Assembly: GCF_004011695.2 (NCBI RefSeq)
Contig: NC_082409.1
Location: forward strand, 1,178,001-1,242,000
DNA: 64,000 nt
Source of the DNA: Ascochyta rabiei
Lineage: Eukaryota; Ascomycota; Dothideomycetes; Pleosporales; Didymellaceae
Direction of reading: 5' to 3'
Shown here in pieces: positions 43,316 to 55,102 of the stretch. The position numbers were made by a program, and so were the translations under genes. The notes beneath the pieces are model-generated. The model saw only the letters and a list, made by a program, of their open reading frames with translations. It did no database searches and was not told the DNA's origin. Numbering within the stretch: position 1 is the first letter of the stretch; the number at the start of each line of letters is the position of its first letter.

Positions 43316-44902
43316 ATGGCAAACAGCTTCATACAGTACCTTCGAGGTGATCACAATGCGCCCGGAGAACGCAAGCTGGTCCAGAAGCTTGACTTCTTTA
43401 TCCTTACCTTCTGTTGCCTCATGTACTTTCTGAACTACCTCGATCGAACCAATCTGAACAACGCATACGTCTCTGGCATGAGGGAGGAGCTCCACTTTAA
43501 AGGAAATCAACTCAACCAGATCAACACCGTCTTCACTGTAGGCTACACGGTCGCTCAAGTCCCTTGCAACATTGCACTGTACTACGTCAAGCCAAGATAC
43601 TTTTTCCCCGCATGCATGGTGAGTACCGTTCCGAAAACGCAGCGTTTGGCACTGACTTGTCTAGGTGGCATGGGCTGGATTGACGATGGTGACAGCTGCA
43701 GCTCAGAAACCTCAACACATAATGGTCATTCGCTTCTTCCAAGCCATGTTCGAGGCATCGACTTTTGTGGGAACGCATTACATTCTAGGATCGTGGTACA
43801 CCGGGAAAGAGCTGGGTAAGCGTTCAGGCATTTTCACGGCGTCTGGGCTCGCTGGCACCATGATTGGTGGCTTCATTCAGACAGGCATTCACTCAAGTAT
43901 GGACGGACTGAACGGCTTGTCTGGATGGAGATGGCTCTTCGTTATCGATGGAATTATCACGCTGCCTGTCGCTCTTTATGGCTTCTTCCTTTTCCCGGAT
44001 ACTCCTAGGAATACGAGAGCTCCATACTTCAGTGCCGAAGAGAAGGCTCTCGCGATTTCGCGCGTTCCAGAAGTTTCAGAACGTACGCCGATTTCTTGGA
44101 CTTTCTTGAAGCATTGCTTCTCGACCTGGTACTGGTACTTCTTCGTCATTCTCTGGATCCTCGCTGGAGAGACCGAGTCTTTTAGCACTAATGCGCTCTT
44201 GTCTTTGTACATGAAGTCGCACCCGACTAAAAAATACACTGTCACGCAGTTGAATAACTATCCGACCGGCATTCCCGCGGTTGGTATCGTATCGACGCTC
44301 TTCTGGGCAACACTGACAGACTTCATGGGCGGCAAGCGTTACCTTGGTAAGTAGTCGTCGTTTCGCCCTCAGGCAACCGCTGACAGGATCACAGTCGGAT
44401 ATTGGATTGGCTTGACCGGCGTCATCACAAGTGCACTAATCCTAGCGTATCCGGAGAACACCACCATCCATTTTGCAATGTACTACTGGGCTGGCAGTGT
44501 CTACGCGTGTCAAGCGACCTTCTTTGCGTGGGCCAACGATGTGCTTCGCTACGAGGAAGATAGCTTGCGCGCTGTAGTTATAGCCTCGATGAACATGGGT
44601 TCGAACGCCATAAACGCATGGTGGTCAATCGTCTTCTATGGTGCAAACTTCGCGCCTTACTTCACACGGGGAATGTGGGCCATGATTGCAGTGTCAATCG
44701 CAAGTAAGTTCACACTCAACTGCGAGTAAATGAGTACCCAAACTAACCACCATCAGTGGCTGCATGGACAGCATTGCTTGTATGGCAACACGTCCGTACT
44801 GAGAAGAAAAGGGAGATGGAAACCATCTCCACAACGGTTGTGACTAAGGAGCAAGATTTGGACCAAAATTATCACCTCGGTCACACTGTCGAGAAGGTTT
44901 AA
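43316..44902 (+). CDS. MFS permease, allantoate (Dal5)/anion:cation symporter type
   Basis: Exons 43316-43618, 43665-44346, 44395-44703 and 44757-44902 encode 479 aa; introns are 46-53 nt. The joins give FFPACMVAWAGLTMVTAAAQ, GGKRYLVGYWIGLTGV and AVSIAMAAWTALLVWQH. Twelve membrane segments are visible. YFLNYLDRTNLNNAYVSGM in helix 1 and the following loop is the hallmark of the ACS family (Dal5, Tna1, Vht1). The helix 4 region RFFQAMFEASTFVGTHYILGSWYTGKELGKRSGIF is also typical, and FLFPDTPRNTRAPYFSAEEK ends the N-terminal half. Expected role is plasma-membrane uptake of a small organic anion such as allantoate, a dipeptide or a vitamin. Divergence from an amidase makes a nitrogen source likely. 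Confidence 0.92.
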
Positions 44903-46312
44903 GAGCATCCAGAGCACGTTGAGAGATTGCACTCAATGCGTTGAATTTCGTCAGTATCGAACGACAGTATCCTTGCAAGCGACTCGTGTTAGAAACGGCC
45001 ATGACGACATGCAGACAGAACCGTTTGGCTCAGTCGCAGCGTTATTAAAGCAGTGGGAAGCACCTTGAGGCTTGGTACTGTATCTCTCAGACCCAAGGCA
45101 GTGACCGAAGAGAACTGCTGCTATGGCCTTGCCTCGATGCTCATCTTGAAGCTCTGCAATGTGCCAGAAGGTTTCTCGCAGATGCTTCCTCGGCCATCTC
45201 GACTGTGGTGGAAATTGAAACTGCCCCGTACTCCTGTCGTCGGGCTTAGCTCAACGGCTCATCTTACTCGTCCACAGTCTCGAAGCCATCAGCGATTCAG
45301 CACTCGAGATGCAACCAGTCGTTGCAGATCAACTAAAATGGCTGTACGAATTTCTACTCCCACTCAACTTCCTGCGTGTTGTGCGTGGATAATAGTGTTG
45401 TGGATTCCCACGCGTCGCTTCTCCGGATGCTTACGGAGCTACAGACTGACAGGTTCAAAGTGTGGGTTACGTGGATACGAACGACTTGCAACCCCACCAT
45501 CGTCATTGTCGACCCATTGGAAGAATATGCTTTTGGTTCTTGCACGAGTGGCCGTTTTACTTTTGCTCAGTGACAGGCACTAGGGCTTTCCGTGACACCG
45601 CTACAGGGATACACCCATTCGAACCACGTTGAACACCATCGCTTAGCGCCGTCTGAGCACTGTCGATCCTGGACGTCAATCGGTTACAAGCGAAAACCTT
45701 GCAACCCTCACGCTTAACTTCCAAGGCACTATCGCGCTTAGGTCCGCCCGTGCTGGGTTTTCATCTTCGCATATCTCGGCCCTTTCCAGTCTCACCTTTT
45801 CAAATGCAACACCCGGGTTCTGCTTGCTTTTGCCGCAGCATATACCATGCGGATCGACCTCAGCTTTCATCTGTACCCAACCTCCAGACCCTGATAGACG
45901 TCATATCATCTTCGCTTTGACCGCGATGTGCGCAAACCTGGGCAGCAATCCCCGTGACTGCTCGAATCGACGAATCGCGGCATCAGCAGTGAGCAAAAGA
46001 CTCCATTGACACGAATTAGAGCCAAGATGGGGACGACAAGGAACGGTAGCGGACTTACTCAGGGTCTTGAATTACCCCCCCAGCTGTTGGCTATATCATG
46101 TTTGCATAATCCCCAGGCCAGCAGGTCACAGAACAATTCAAAGGTTTCCTTCCCTGGATGTTCAACCCATCTTGAAGTGATCAATTCGCTAAGTATTATT
46201 CCATATTCGCCTCTTAATCATCACTTCCACTCCTAGCTGTACCGAAGGATCCACACCTCTTGAGACGTCTTTTAGCACCTCGGTCCATATCACGCACTTC
46301 CCTTCCGGATAC
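44903..46312. other. Intergenic region, about 1.4 kb
   Basis: Holds the permease 3' end and the promoter of the aquaporin-like gene. The plus-strand frame at 45053-45583 lacks motifs and a convincing start, so I leave it out. Confidence 0.45.
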
Positions 46313-47915
46313 ATGGCTGAATCAAGCACCCTCCCACATTATTACGGCCAAACACTCCAAGACGGTACCATAATGGAGTCTCCGTCTATGCCCCGTCACT
46401 ACAGCTCCCGAGAGTCCCGGAAACAGCTTCTCCAACTACCCATGCAACCGCACCAAGCACACATTGACACCAGCATCGCTCCCATGTCTCCCATGGACTC
46501 CACGGACGCCTTTGGCATCACCACAGCACCGGCACCACCAAGACAGAGCACCGCCATCAAGAGAATCCGCGGCTACTCGGACCCCAACGCCTACGGGCCC
46601 CCCGGACACGGCTACGACGAGCGCGCCGCCGACGACGACCGCGACTACTACCGGCGCACCTACGAGAAGCGCAGCAAGCACAGCGAAAGCCGCTCAGCAA
46701 TCCCCCGCCAAAGAACCGCCTTCGTCGAAGACTACTCAGACGAAGACGACGACCCACGCGCCTACCGCCGGCGTCCCAACCGCCAGCACCGCCGGCCCCC
46801 CGTCGCCTTTGACCGCTACGGCCCCGTCCCCGGCCGCAGCTCACTCGACGCGCACCCGACGTCGCGCTTCTCCGAAGACGACTCCCCCAACAGCAAGCGA
46901 ATCCATGTGGACTACGACTCCGACCGGGAAGTGACGCCGCGGCGCCGCCTGTACGCCGCAGCCTCTGGCGGCGGGCGCAGACCGCCGCTGCGCAGCCCCC
47001 CCAGCACTACCGAGGTCATGCGGCTCCCGTGGATCATGTGGATGAACTCGAATGCCAAGAACCACTTCGTTGCCTTTGTGGGCGAGCTCGTGGGCACGAC
47101 CATGTTTCTGTTCTTTGCCTTTGCCGGGACGCAGGTAGCCAACATCGGCTCCGCGGCGTCATCGGACAGCAACACGACCACGGGCGAAGCAACGGGGTTC
47201 TCGCCCACAGTCCTCCTCTACATCGCCGTCGTGTTTGGGTTCAGCTTGATGGTCAATGTGTGGATCTTCTTCCGCATCAGCGGCGGGCTGTTCAATCCTG
47301 CGGTTACCTTTGCGATGCTGCTGAGTCGGGCCATCAGTCCGATTCGCGCGAGTCTGCTGCTGATTGCGCAGCTCGGGGGGAGCATCTTCAGCAGCTTCCT
47401 CGTCAGCGTCATGTTCCCGACTGGATTCAACGTGCGCACGACGCTGAGTTCCGGCACGGGGTTGGTGCGCGGCGTCTTCATCGAGGCAGTCCTCACCGCG
47501 GAGCTGGTGTTTACCATCTTCATGCTGGCCAAGGAAAAGCACAAGGGTATGTCTGCCTCGGATCTCCTTTGCGCTCCTCTCCACATCACTGACCGCACCA
47601 ACAGCGACGTTCATAGCCCCCGTCGGCATCGGCCTCGCCCTCTTCATCGCCGAGCTCGTCGGCGTCTACTACACCGGCGGCTCGCTGAACCCCGCGCGCA
47701 GCTTCGGCCCCTGCGTCGTGACCGGCGTCTTCGACGTCGAGCACTGGATCTACTGGGTCGGCCCGGGCCTGGGCGCCATCATCGCCGTCGTCTTCTACAA
47801 GTTCATCAAGATGCTGGAGTACGAAGTCGCGAACCCGGGACAGGATGACGACGATAAGGACGAGATGGTCAAGGAGAAGGTGGGGCTTGAGGGCAATGGG
47901 ATGGAGCGCGTGTGA
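46313..47915 (+). CDS. Aquaporin-like channel (MIP family) with long N-terminal tail
   Basis: Exons 46313-47546 and 47605-47915 encode 514 aa; the 58-nt intron joins AKEKHK to ATFIAPVGIG. Residues 1 to about 240 are disordered, Arg/Asp/Tyr-rich and cytosolic. The channel follows with six helices. Both NPA boxes are intact: GGLFNPAVTF (about residue 327) and GGSLNPARSFGP (about residue 438). The NPARSFGP form with a following Val points to a water-type channel rather than an aquaglyceroporin, which normally has NPARD. The tail ends in a charged segment (DDDDKDEMVKEK). Expected at the plasma or an internal membrane, moving water or a small neutral solute. The long N-terminus is known in several fungal aquaporins and may gate the pore. 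Confidence 0.92.
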
Positions 47916-47928
47916 CGGGTATGCTTCG

Positions 47929-47980
<52 letters not shown>

Positions 47981-48536
47981 GATGATGACGATGATGATAA
48001 TGGGTATGGGTATGGAGTACGGTTATGATTGGGATGATACGATGAAGATGAGATGAGACAAACACAACACGCGCGCGTGCGGGTGGTGGATGATTTCCGC
48101 GTTCTCGCACGACTCTGCGAACAATTAATTGATAATGCGACTTCATACCTCACTGTTCTCCGCAATCCACCTTCTTTGTGGAATCTCCCACGAGCGCATG
48201 CATGACAAGGGTATAAAACAGGTAGTATTTGATAGACGCAACTTCCCGTCCGTCCAGCGGAACGCAAAAGCGCGCCAAGTCATCGTCGTCCTAAATTAGA
48301 TGTATAATACCTCGTTCATGCAATAATGCCGCTAATGCGACGACCCCCCTGTCTCCACATACCCCAGACACGCGGCGGCCACAGGGTGTGAAACAGGGGA
48401 GTGCCGATGACATCATGAATTCGCTCCGTTTCCGTGCCGTGGAACGCCATCGCTTGAACGGAAAGAGGGAGAGAGTACAGAATAGATACAGTTGGATACT
48501 CGACGCTGAAACGGAAATGCACGCTAGAGCTACCCA
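47916..48536. other. Convergent intergenic region
   Basis: About 620 bp between convergent 3' ends; the trinucleotide repeat is its only distinct feature. Confidence 0.5.
47929..47977. repeat. Trinucleotide microsatellite (GAT)n
   Basis: About 16 GAT units just after the aquaporin stop codon, with imperfect units continuing to about 47998. Confidence 0.95.
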
Positions 48537-49843
48537 TCACCGTCGGCCCATGGACGCAGGTACCTCGCCCGGCCGGATCTCACTCATCACGTAGCTGCTG
48601 CGCCAGGCCGGGTGCACGCCGCTGGGAGCAGGAGCGTCCTGTGCGGGCGCTACGCTGCGTGGTGCTGCCTCGGTGATGTAGCTCACGCCGTCCTCGGAGA
48701 CGTAGCTTGGTGGCCGAGGGCCCTCGGCTGGCACATCAGTAGCAGAGTCGTGCGTCGAGGCAGCCACAACGCCCCCGTCTCGACTGCTGGGCATGGAGAT
48801 GGCTGACTGTGCTCTGTTCTCTTCGACGCGCTGCCAGTGCAGCAAATTTGGATCGACACGCACACTGCTCCTCCACAGCCCGTAGGCTGGGGGTGGAGGG
48901 GGCAGGACCTCCTTTTCGGGATCGCCTGCTTCGAGATCTGCCATGTCGTTGTCCGAGTCGAGTTCGTCATCGCGGCCCAGACGCACAGGAATGGGAACGA
49001 TGGGCTGGAAGCCCTCGGGTGCGGTGAGGTTGGGTACTGCTTGCCGCTCGACCTCGTAGGGTGGATTGAGGAGCAGCATACAGAGCCGGATCAGGGAGTG
49101 ACAGAAGAAGATTGTTATGCTGAGGAGGAGCAGGATAAATAGAACGTGGATCTCCTGGCCAACGTCTTTGTTCGTGAGGGCGATGGCAAGATCTGGATTT
49201 GTATCAGTGTGAAGCCAAGGGAAGTTGGTTTTGGAGACATACAGATTGTCAGGACACTGAGGAGAAAGGTGCCTGAGATGATGCAAGCCATGAGTTTTCC
49301 GCGTGCTGCTGTGCCGCGGACAAACGGCATCAGCTTTCCTCGGTCGCTCCGCTTGCGCTTCCAGTGGTCGCTACGGTGCTGCTTTCTCCTCTTGCGCCGA
49401 CGGTGTCGTCGTGGTCCATTGACCTCATCGGCTAGCTGCTGGACCTCAGAGTCGACGAATGGATCTTGGTGGGGCAGTGGCACATCTGCTGGGTGGCGGT
49501 TGTAGGTCTGTTCAGGCGTCCGGATCTGTTCTTGCGAGATTGCGCCTACGTAGGACGCAGCTGAGTGTGAGGCAAGTGCTGAGTTTGATCCGTTGGACTC
49601 ATCGATTACAGTGTCGAGGTCGGCTGATGTTGGACGGCGAGCGAAGCCCATCGAAGGCATCTTCGGCGACTTCCATCTCGAGGGACCTGGCGACTGCGAG
49701 TAGACGGAAGAACCCACTATTGTTCTCGCATTGGTGGAGAAGCGAGCAAAGCGAGATTGGGACGGTGGTGCCGGCGAGTTTTCCACGTCTTGCTCTGGTC
49801 GTGGGGTCCTGATGCCGAATATAGATATCGACGATCGAAACAT
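48537..49843 (-). CDS. Hypothetical two-TM membrane protein
   Basis: Exons 49843-49243 and 49192-48537 encode 418 aa; the 50-nt intron joins SVLTIYLAIALTNKD. The first 170 residues are hydrophilic and Ser/Pro-rich and end with a very basic stretch (RRHRRRKRRKQHRSDHWKRKR). Two hydrophobic helices follow at about residues 186-208 (IISGTFLLSVLTIYLAIALT) and 216-242 (VLFILLLLSITIFFCHSLIRLCMLLL). The remainder is a cytosolic-looking tail with a PPPPPAYGLW motif and several PPSYVSE-like PY motifs. PPxY motifs commonly bind WW-domain proteins such as the Rsp5 ubiquitin ligase, so this may be a ligase adaptor; that is inference. No known family recognised. Confidence 0.8.
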
Positions 49844-50926
49844 CTTGTGCTGTGTTGCTGAGGTTTGTGGGGTCTTCAGGTACAAGTCTGGATGTTTGTT
49901 TTTGTGGGTTCCTTATATCAGACGCGTCGCCCTGCTCGAACACGTCTGTTGTTTATCGTGACGTCGTCCAATGGTAAATGAGTGCTTGGTACTACTGGCT
50001 ATGCAGGAACACTCTTGTGGAAGGGAAGGGTGACAGGGGTGAAATGTCGAGAAGAGAAGTATGACTGGAGCCCGCTCAAGGTCATAGAAAGCCTTGCATA
50101 TCGCAAGGTGGAACCGTTGGCTGTACCTTGACAAGTCCTCCAGGAGCGAAACGAAGGTACGAGATGGAGAGAAGCGAAACAACAGCACGGCTACCAGTAA
50201 GTGAGAGTTAAGGGAAAGAGAGTATAGCATGTGGAGGGAGAGCCCAAGTGACACCGAGGGTCTACACCCTGCAGCAAGGACGCTCGAGGTCGAGGGAGCA
50301 TTGAACGCCAGGCGTTTCTGCGACCGGCGGCGTATCAGGATCGTCGCGGTGAAACGCCTCTTCACGACAGGAGAGCTACGCCAAGCCACAGACCCGTTGG
50401 CGCACACGGCTGTGTCAGAACTGCCATTTTTGGCTTTGTTGTTGCCAGTGGATTGATACCATGTTGCGCTTACCTGTGGTGGTTGGCTGGCGGTGTGTCG
50501 AACAAAAAAAAAGTCGACGCCTCACAACCAATCATTCCACAGCCCCTCATGTTTTGTAAACAGTCGCCAGCAAAGTCGCCAGTGCAGTGGCACAGCGTGA
50601 ACCAAAGAATAGCATACATAAACAACCTCATCGTTTCGTTGTTCTTGTGTTGATAATCTGGCAGCCGCGTTGTTGTCGTTGCACTGCAGCTCTATTTCGT
50701 CGTTCCTCGGCGCTCTCACTGTCCTTGCAGCTTCAACGAGAGCGAGAGCGAGACCTCACATCCGCCCAGCGTCACACTGGCGTATCCAATGTCAAGGTAA
50801 ACAACGCCTCCGTGACGTGCACACGGGGCAGGTGATGCTCGGCTCGACCCCCTCGGTCCTTTCCCCACGCGTCAAGCGGTTCTTTTACTCCAGAGTCGGT
50901 AGCCAAGTGCTTCACACTCCACATCC
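49844..50926. other. Intergenic region, about 1.1 kb
   Basis: Upstream of the two-TM protein and downstream of the WD gene. No recognisable gene or repeat. Confidence 0.45.
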
Positions 50927-52365
50927 TCACCTTCCTAGCTCACCGACCATGAGCGTGCGATCCGAGGACGCGGAGACCACTACAGTTGCCAAGTCAGCCT
51001 CGTGTTTTGAGCCGTAGCGGTCGAGAGCGTTGAAACGCGGATGCGGTGAAATTCTCCTGCCCAGCGGAGTAGTCTCCACGGGATGTGCTGGAACGAGGGA
51101 GGGAAAACTTGGAGGAGGCGTGGCAAGGAGAGGTTCCGAGACTTACCTAGTGGTTCACCGAGCGGGTGGAAGCGCACATCGTTGACGGCACCTCGATGGC
51201 CGGGAAGCTTATTCAGAAGCTTGCCTGTCCGCGACTCCCAAATGGCTACGCTCTGGTCTCCGCTGCCGGCTGCGATCTTGTCGCCCTTTGCATCCCAGCT
51301 TGCTTTGAGCAGGTTGCGCTCTTGGCCGGTGGGTGCTCCGTCAAAGGTCAGGATGCGGCGATCGGCGGGCGCAAACGGTCTCACGTCCCATGTCCTGACG
51401 GTGGAGTCGTGTGCGTTTGACAAGAGTGTCTGGTTGTCGGGCGAGAGTTGCAGGGAGGTGACGGTGTCTGCGTGACCGATGAGTGTGTACGTGACGGCTT
51501 GCTTTCGCAGATCCCAGACCTTGATGTCGTTGTCGATTCCTCCCGTGAACAGCTCGTTTCCGGCCTCGGCCAAGCATATCGCCGTGATCGGGAAGTCGGT
51601 TGGGATAAAGGTCACGGCGTCTTTGGTCCTGGTGTCCCAGATCTACGCTTTGCGTCAGCAGTGTCGTGGGTGGTGTGCGCCGGCGCACTTACGCCCATGT
51701 AGCCGTCGTCGGAGCCACTGACGAGCATCTCCTCGCCGCGCTTGCTGACGTCCATGCAATTGATGACCTCTTCGTGGCCGGGATGTCTGCGTATCCTCTC
51801 GCCCGTCTCCACGTCCCAGCTGGCCAGGTGCATGTCTGCGGAAGCGGAGAACAGCACCTTGGAGTCGCGCGACCAGTGCAGATCCAGCACGGCCTGCTTG
51901 TGTCCCGTGAGGATGCCGTAGTTGTCGCATTCGCCAGCGCTGCGCCAGAGCACTGTGTCGCGTTAGCAGGCCTTCTCGCCGGCGCTCCCAAGACAAAACC
52001 GACATATGGAACGGTCCATGGAGGCGGAGGCTATGTGCTGTCCGGTGGGATCGAACCGTGCAGCAAACACCTCGCCCGAGTGGCCGGTCAACTCCATGAC
52101 AGGCGACTGAAGCGCGCCGCCTCGCGGTCCCTGTAGCGCGAGTCAGCCCAGGTCCCTCTTCTGCGGGTGGGCGACTTGTCCCAGCGCGCCGCCTCGCCTC
52201 GCCTCGCCGTGGACGTGGACGTACCGCTGGTATGAGTGCGCCATTCTGCCCGGTAGCGCTCGATAGGGCAACGGCGGTGCTGTCGAGGTTCGCGTCCGAC
52301 TTTGCGCGCTTGACCAGCTGGTTGGAGCCGAACGCGTCGTTTGCAGGGCGCTTCGATTGGGACAT
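50927..52365 (-). CDS. SNRNP40: U5 snRNP 40-kDa WD40 protein (SNRNP40/Spf38 orthologue)
   Basis: Five exons: 52365-52225, 52130-52004, 51952-51693, 51642-51147 and 50979-50927, encoding 358 aa; introns are 94, 51, 50 and 167 nt. The joins restore GPRGGALQSPVMELTGHSGEVF, MDRSILLWRSAGEC, DDGYMGIWDTRTKDAVTF and EPLVVSASSDRTLMVGEL, each matching the family. A short basic N-terminus (MSQSKRPANDAF) precedes seven WD repeats filling residues about 60-358 (examples HLASWDVETGERI, IKVWDLRKQAVTY, VRTWDVRPF). Length equals the human protein. It is a U5 snRNP component that binds Prp8 in the spliceosome. The second intron has an atypical donor (GTCGGT). The ATG lies only 29 bp from a minisatellite. Confidence 0.93.
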
Positions 52366-52393
52366 GGCGGACGGCGTGTGCCCGCGTGCGAGG

Positions 52394-52650
52394 GTGCTGC
52401 GATGTGTCTTGGGCTTGGGTGCGTGCGTGGGTGCTGCGATGTGTCTTGGGCTTGGGTGCGTGGGTGGGTGCTGCGATGTGTCTTGGGCTTGGGTGCGTGC
52501 GTGGGTGCTGCGATGTGTCTTGGGCTTGGGTGCGTGGGTGGGTGCTGCGATGTGTCTTGGGCTTGGGTGCGTGCGTGGGTGCTGCGATGTGTCTTGGGCG
52601 TGGGTGCGTGGGTGGGTGCGTGTGGGTGCTGCGATATGTCTTGCGCTTGG
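52394..52650. repeat. 37-bp minisatellite with alternating A/B units
   Basis: Six full units start at 52394, 52431, 52468, 52505, 52542 and 52579; a diverged seventh starts at 52626. Units alternate between GCGTGCGTGG and GCGTGGGTGG ends, so a 74-bp dimer is the amplified unit. Confidence 0.93.
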
Positions 52651-52735
52651 GAGCTCTTTCTTCCAACGTCCGAAGTTCTCGCGAGCCATCCACCCGCGGA
52701 CTTGATCACTCAGCTCTCGGCGGTAGGCGCTCCCC

Positions 52736-52819
52736 CCTTCCACCACCTCGACGCCCGTAGATCCAAGCTTGCCCCACCCTTCCACCACCTCGACGTCCGT
52801 GGATCCAAGCTTGCCCCAC
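52736..52819. repeat. 42-bp tandem duplication
   Basis: Two adjacent copies, 52736-52777 and 52778-52819, differing at two positions. Confidence 0.9.
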
Positions 52820-52875
52820 ACTCGACCGTCCGCCAGGCTCTCCGTGCCAGGTCATCGCACCAGCACGCCAGGAAA

Positions 52876-53606
52876 ATGGCCTCTTCCACCAAGGCAGCCC
52901 GCTTGGGCGAGGAGTGAGCGCCAGACGTCCAGCCGTGGCCATGTGACATGTGCTAACGCCCGCCAGAGTCTGGAAGTAAGTCTCCCGCCGTCCGCCCAGG
53001 CTCGACAGCCTCTGACCGTCGCAGGACGCGGGTCGACAAGGTCAGCGCCGAGCTCGTCACCCTCACCTACGGCACCATCGTGGCCCAGCTGTGCAAGGAC
53101 TACGAGTACAACTACCCCGACGTCAACAAGCAGCTGGAGAAGATGGGCTACAACATCGGCATACGCCTGATCGAGGACTTCCTGGCCAAGTCGAGCGCGC
53201 CCACCTGCACCAACTTCCGCGAGGTGGCCGAGATGATCGCAAAGGTCGGCTTCAAGATCTTCCTCAACATCACGCCCACCATCACGAACTGGTCCAGCGA
53301 CAACAAGCAGTTTTCCTTGGTCTTCGACGAGAACCCCCTGGCCGACTTTGTCGAGCTGCCCGACGACGGCCGCGCGCAGGACGAGCTGTGGTTCTCCAAC
53401 ATACTGGTCGGCGTGCTGCGTGGTGCACTGGAGATGGTAGGCAGCACCGCGGCGACGACGAGCCATGGGTGCTAACGCAGGCACAGGTTCACATGCAGGT
53501 CGATGCACACTTCATCAGCGACCTCCTCCGTGGCAACGACACCACGGAGATGCGCGTCTCCTTGGTCCGCTACATGGACGACGAGATGCCGCCCGACGAC
53601 GAGTAG
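52876..53606 (+). CDS. bet3: TRAPP complex subunit Bet3 (TRAPPC3)
   Basis: Exons 52876-52913, 52967-52975, 53025-53436 and 53487-53606 encode 192 aa; introns are 53, 49 and 50 nt. Exon 2 is only 9 nt (AGTCTGGAA), yet it is needed to read [29 protein letters not shown], the conserved Bet3 start. Further conserved blocks are [48 protein letters not shown] and [12 protein letters not shown], then [31 protein letters not shown]. The region carries the Cys of the palmitate-channel segment (APTCTNF). Bet3 is a core subunit shared by TRAPP complexes that act as exchange factors for Ypt1/Rab1 in ER-Golgi and autophagy traffic. Length matches the family. Confidence 0.93.
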
Positions 53607-55102
53607 GGCGGAAGCTTGCACGCAGGCGAACACGTACCCAAACCGGGCATCTACGCTCGTGTCTCGAGCGGGCGACCTGTGCCGCCTATGGAGCACAGAA
53701 ACAGGGCCATGGACGGCGGCAGAAGAGGTGGCGCCCAGCGCCCAGCGCCCAGAGAGACGTGCTGTTGTGCCGTCCAAGAGGAGGCACCACACCAGCACAT
53801 GCAGCCCGCAGGGAGAGCCGTCGACCGCACGCAGTCTCTACACAGCTTGAGGTGACAGCAGAGAGGCAGTCCGACGTGCAGGACGGGACTGTCAGCTTGC
53901 GCTTCTCGTGTCGACCTCGTAGATAGAGCCGCGTGCAGCCAAAGAAACAGCCTCGCGCCATTCCCTACCCGCACTGCACGACTGCACTGAAGATTCTGAC
54001 GATGGGTGCCACCAAAGGTTCTTGGACGACTAGTGTCGCCGGCATGGCACCGTGTTCGTTGGTGTAACCATTCTCGCCATGTGGCCGTGAGAAGATGCCA
54101 GTTTGCCTGTCCGTAGCCACACCAGCCAGCCATGTACCTCCGTAGCGTCCACAGCGTCCAGCAGCCATGACGCGTTCAGTCCTGAGGCTGGTGCAAGAGG
54201 GCAGTCGGCTCCGCGCGCCGACCCCCACCATGCCTCAGGCCCCTGGTGACCGAGGCCCAGTGAGTTGCAGAGCGCTTTGGCTGTGCCCAGGCTGGGTGTC
54301 AGCGTGCAAGACAGGCGTGTGATTCGCGCGTGCCATGCTGCGAGTGCGATGCTGGCAGCGCGCGGAGTCGCGGCCAAGTTTCAAGTGCAAGTGGTTGGGA
54401 GAATCGCACGTGCTGAGGCTTGGCAATGAATGAAATGAGTAATGTCTCCTTACGGCTGCCCCAGGCGAGATCAGATCAATTGCGCACCGCGATCGCATCC
54501 CGCCTGTCCATCGTCACGCGCTCCATCGCGCCACCTGCAGGATCTGAATTGTGGTCGTGGACCTGTGTTGTCGCCGGCCTCCTTCCGATTGCTCGCTCGT
54601 CACTCGTCGTGGCAGCGCAGCCCTCGCTCGTCGTCGCACGCTAACGACACCGCACCTCCGCCGGCCGCCCATCGCAGCGCATCCTCGACATCCTCGACCC
54701 TCGACCTCGACCCTCGACCCTCGACCCTGCCCGTCCGTCTGCGGAATCTGTCGTCGACTGCGCATTCTCTGCACGGCGCCCGCTGACCAGCACCCGGCAC
54801 TCGCCCTCCCGCCCCCGCCGCCAGCAACCACCCGCGCCGCCGCTTCATGCGCCCGTAGCACCACGCCCGCCTGCAGCACCGGGGGATCCACACGACACAC
54901 GGCACACGACGACGGCCGCGTCTATTGCTACCGCCAACCCCAGCATCAGTATCAGCACCAGCGCCGCCATCGCCAGCCTCATCACCGCCAGCCTCACCAC
55001 CACCACCACCACCAGCCGTACCATCAGCGCCACCACCAGCACCCCCCACGGCGCGCATCCCGCCTGCCGTGACGCAGCCGGCCCCCTCTGACCCGCGTCG
55101 CG
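53607..55102. other. Intergenic region, about 1.5 kb, with the SomA leader
   Basis: No gene recognised. 54690-54728 has short CTCGACC repeats and 55000-55040 is CAC-rich. The right half is probably the long 5' leader of the SomA gene. Confidence 0.5.

Larger units (their letters stand above)
52366..52875. promoter_or_regulatory. Divergent promoter of SNRNP40 and BET3, filled with tandem repeats
   Basis: The 510 bp between the two start codons hold a 37-bp minisatellite and a 42-bp duplication. These leave little ordinary promoter sequence. Confidence 0.6.

Noticed and set aside
45053..45583. 176-codon plus-strand frame in the gap before the aquaporin gene
   Set aside because: Starts at a non-ATG codon, has no motif and overlaps other equal-sized frames.
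52088..52709. Minus-strand frames repeating a THPRPRH / APKPKTHRST pattern
   Set aside because: They only translate the 37-bp minisatellite; since 37 is not a multiple of three the same peptides appear in all frames.
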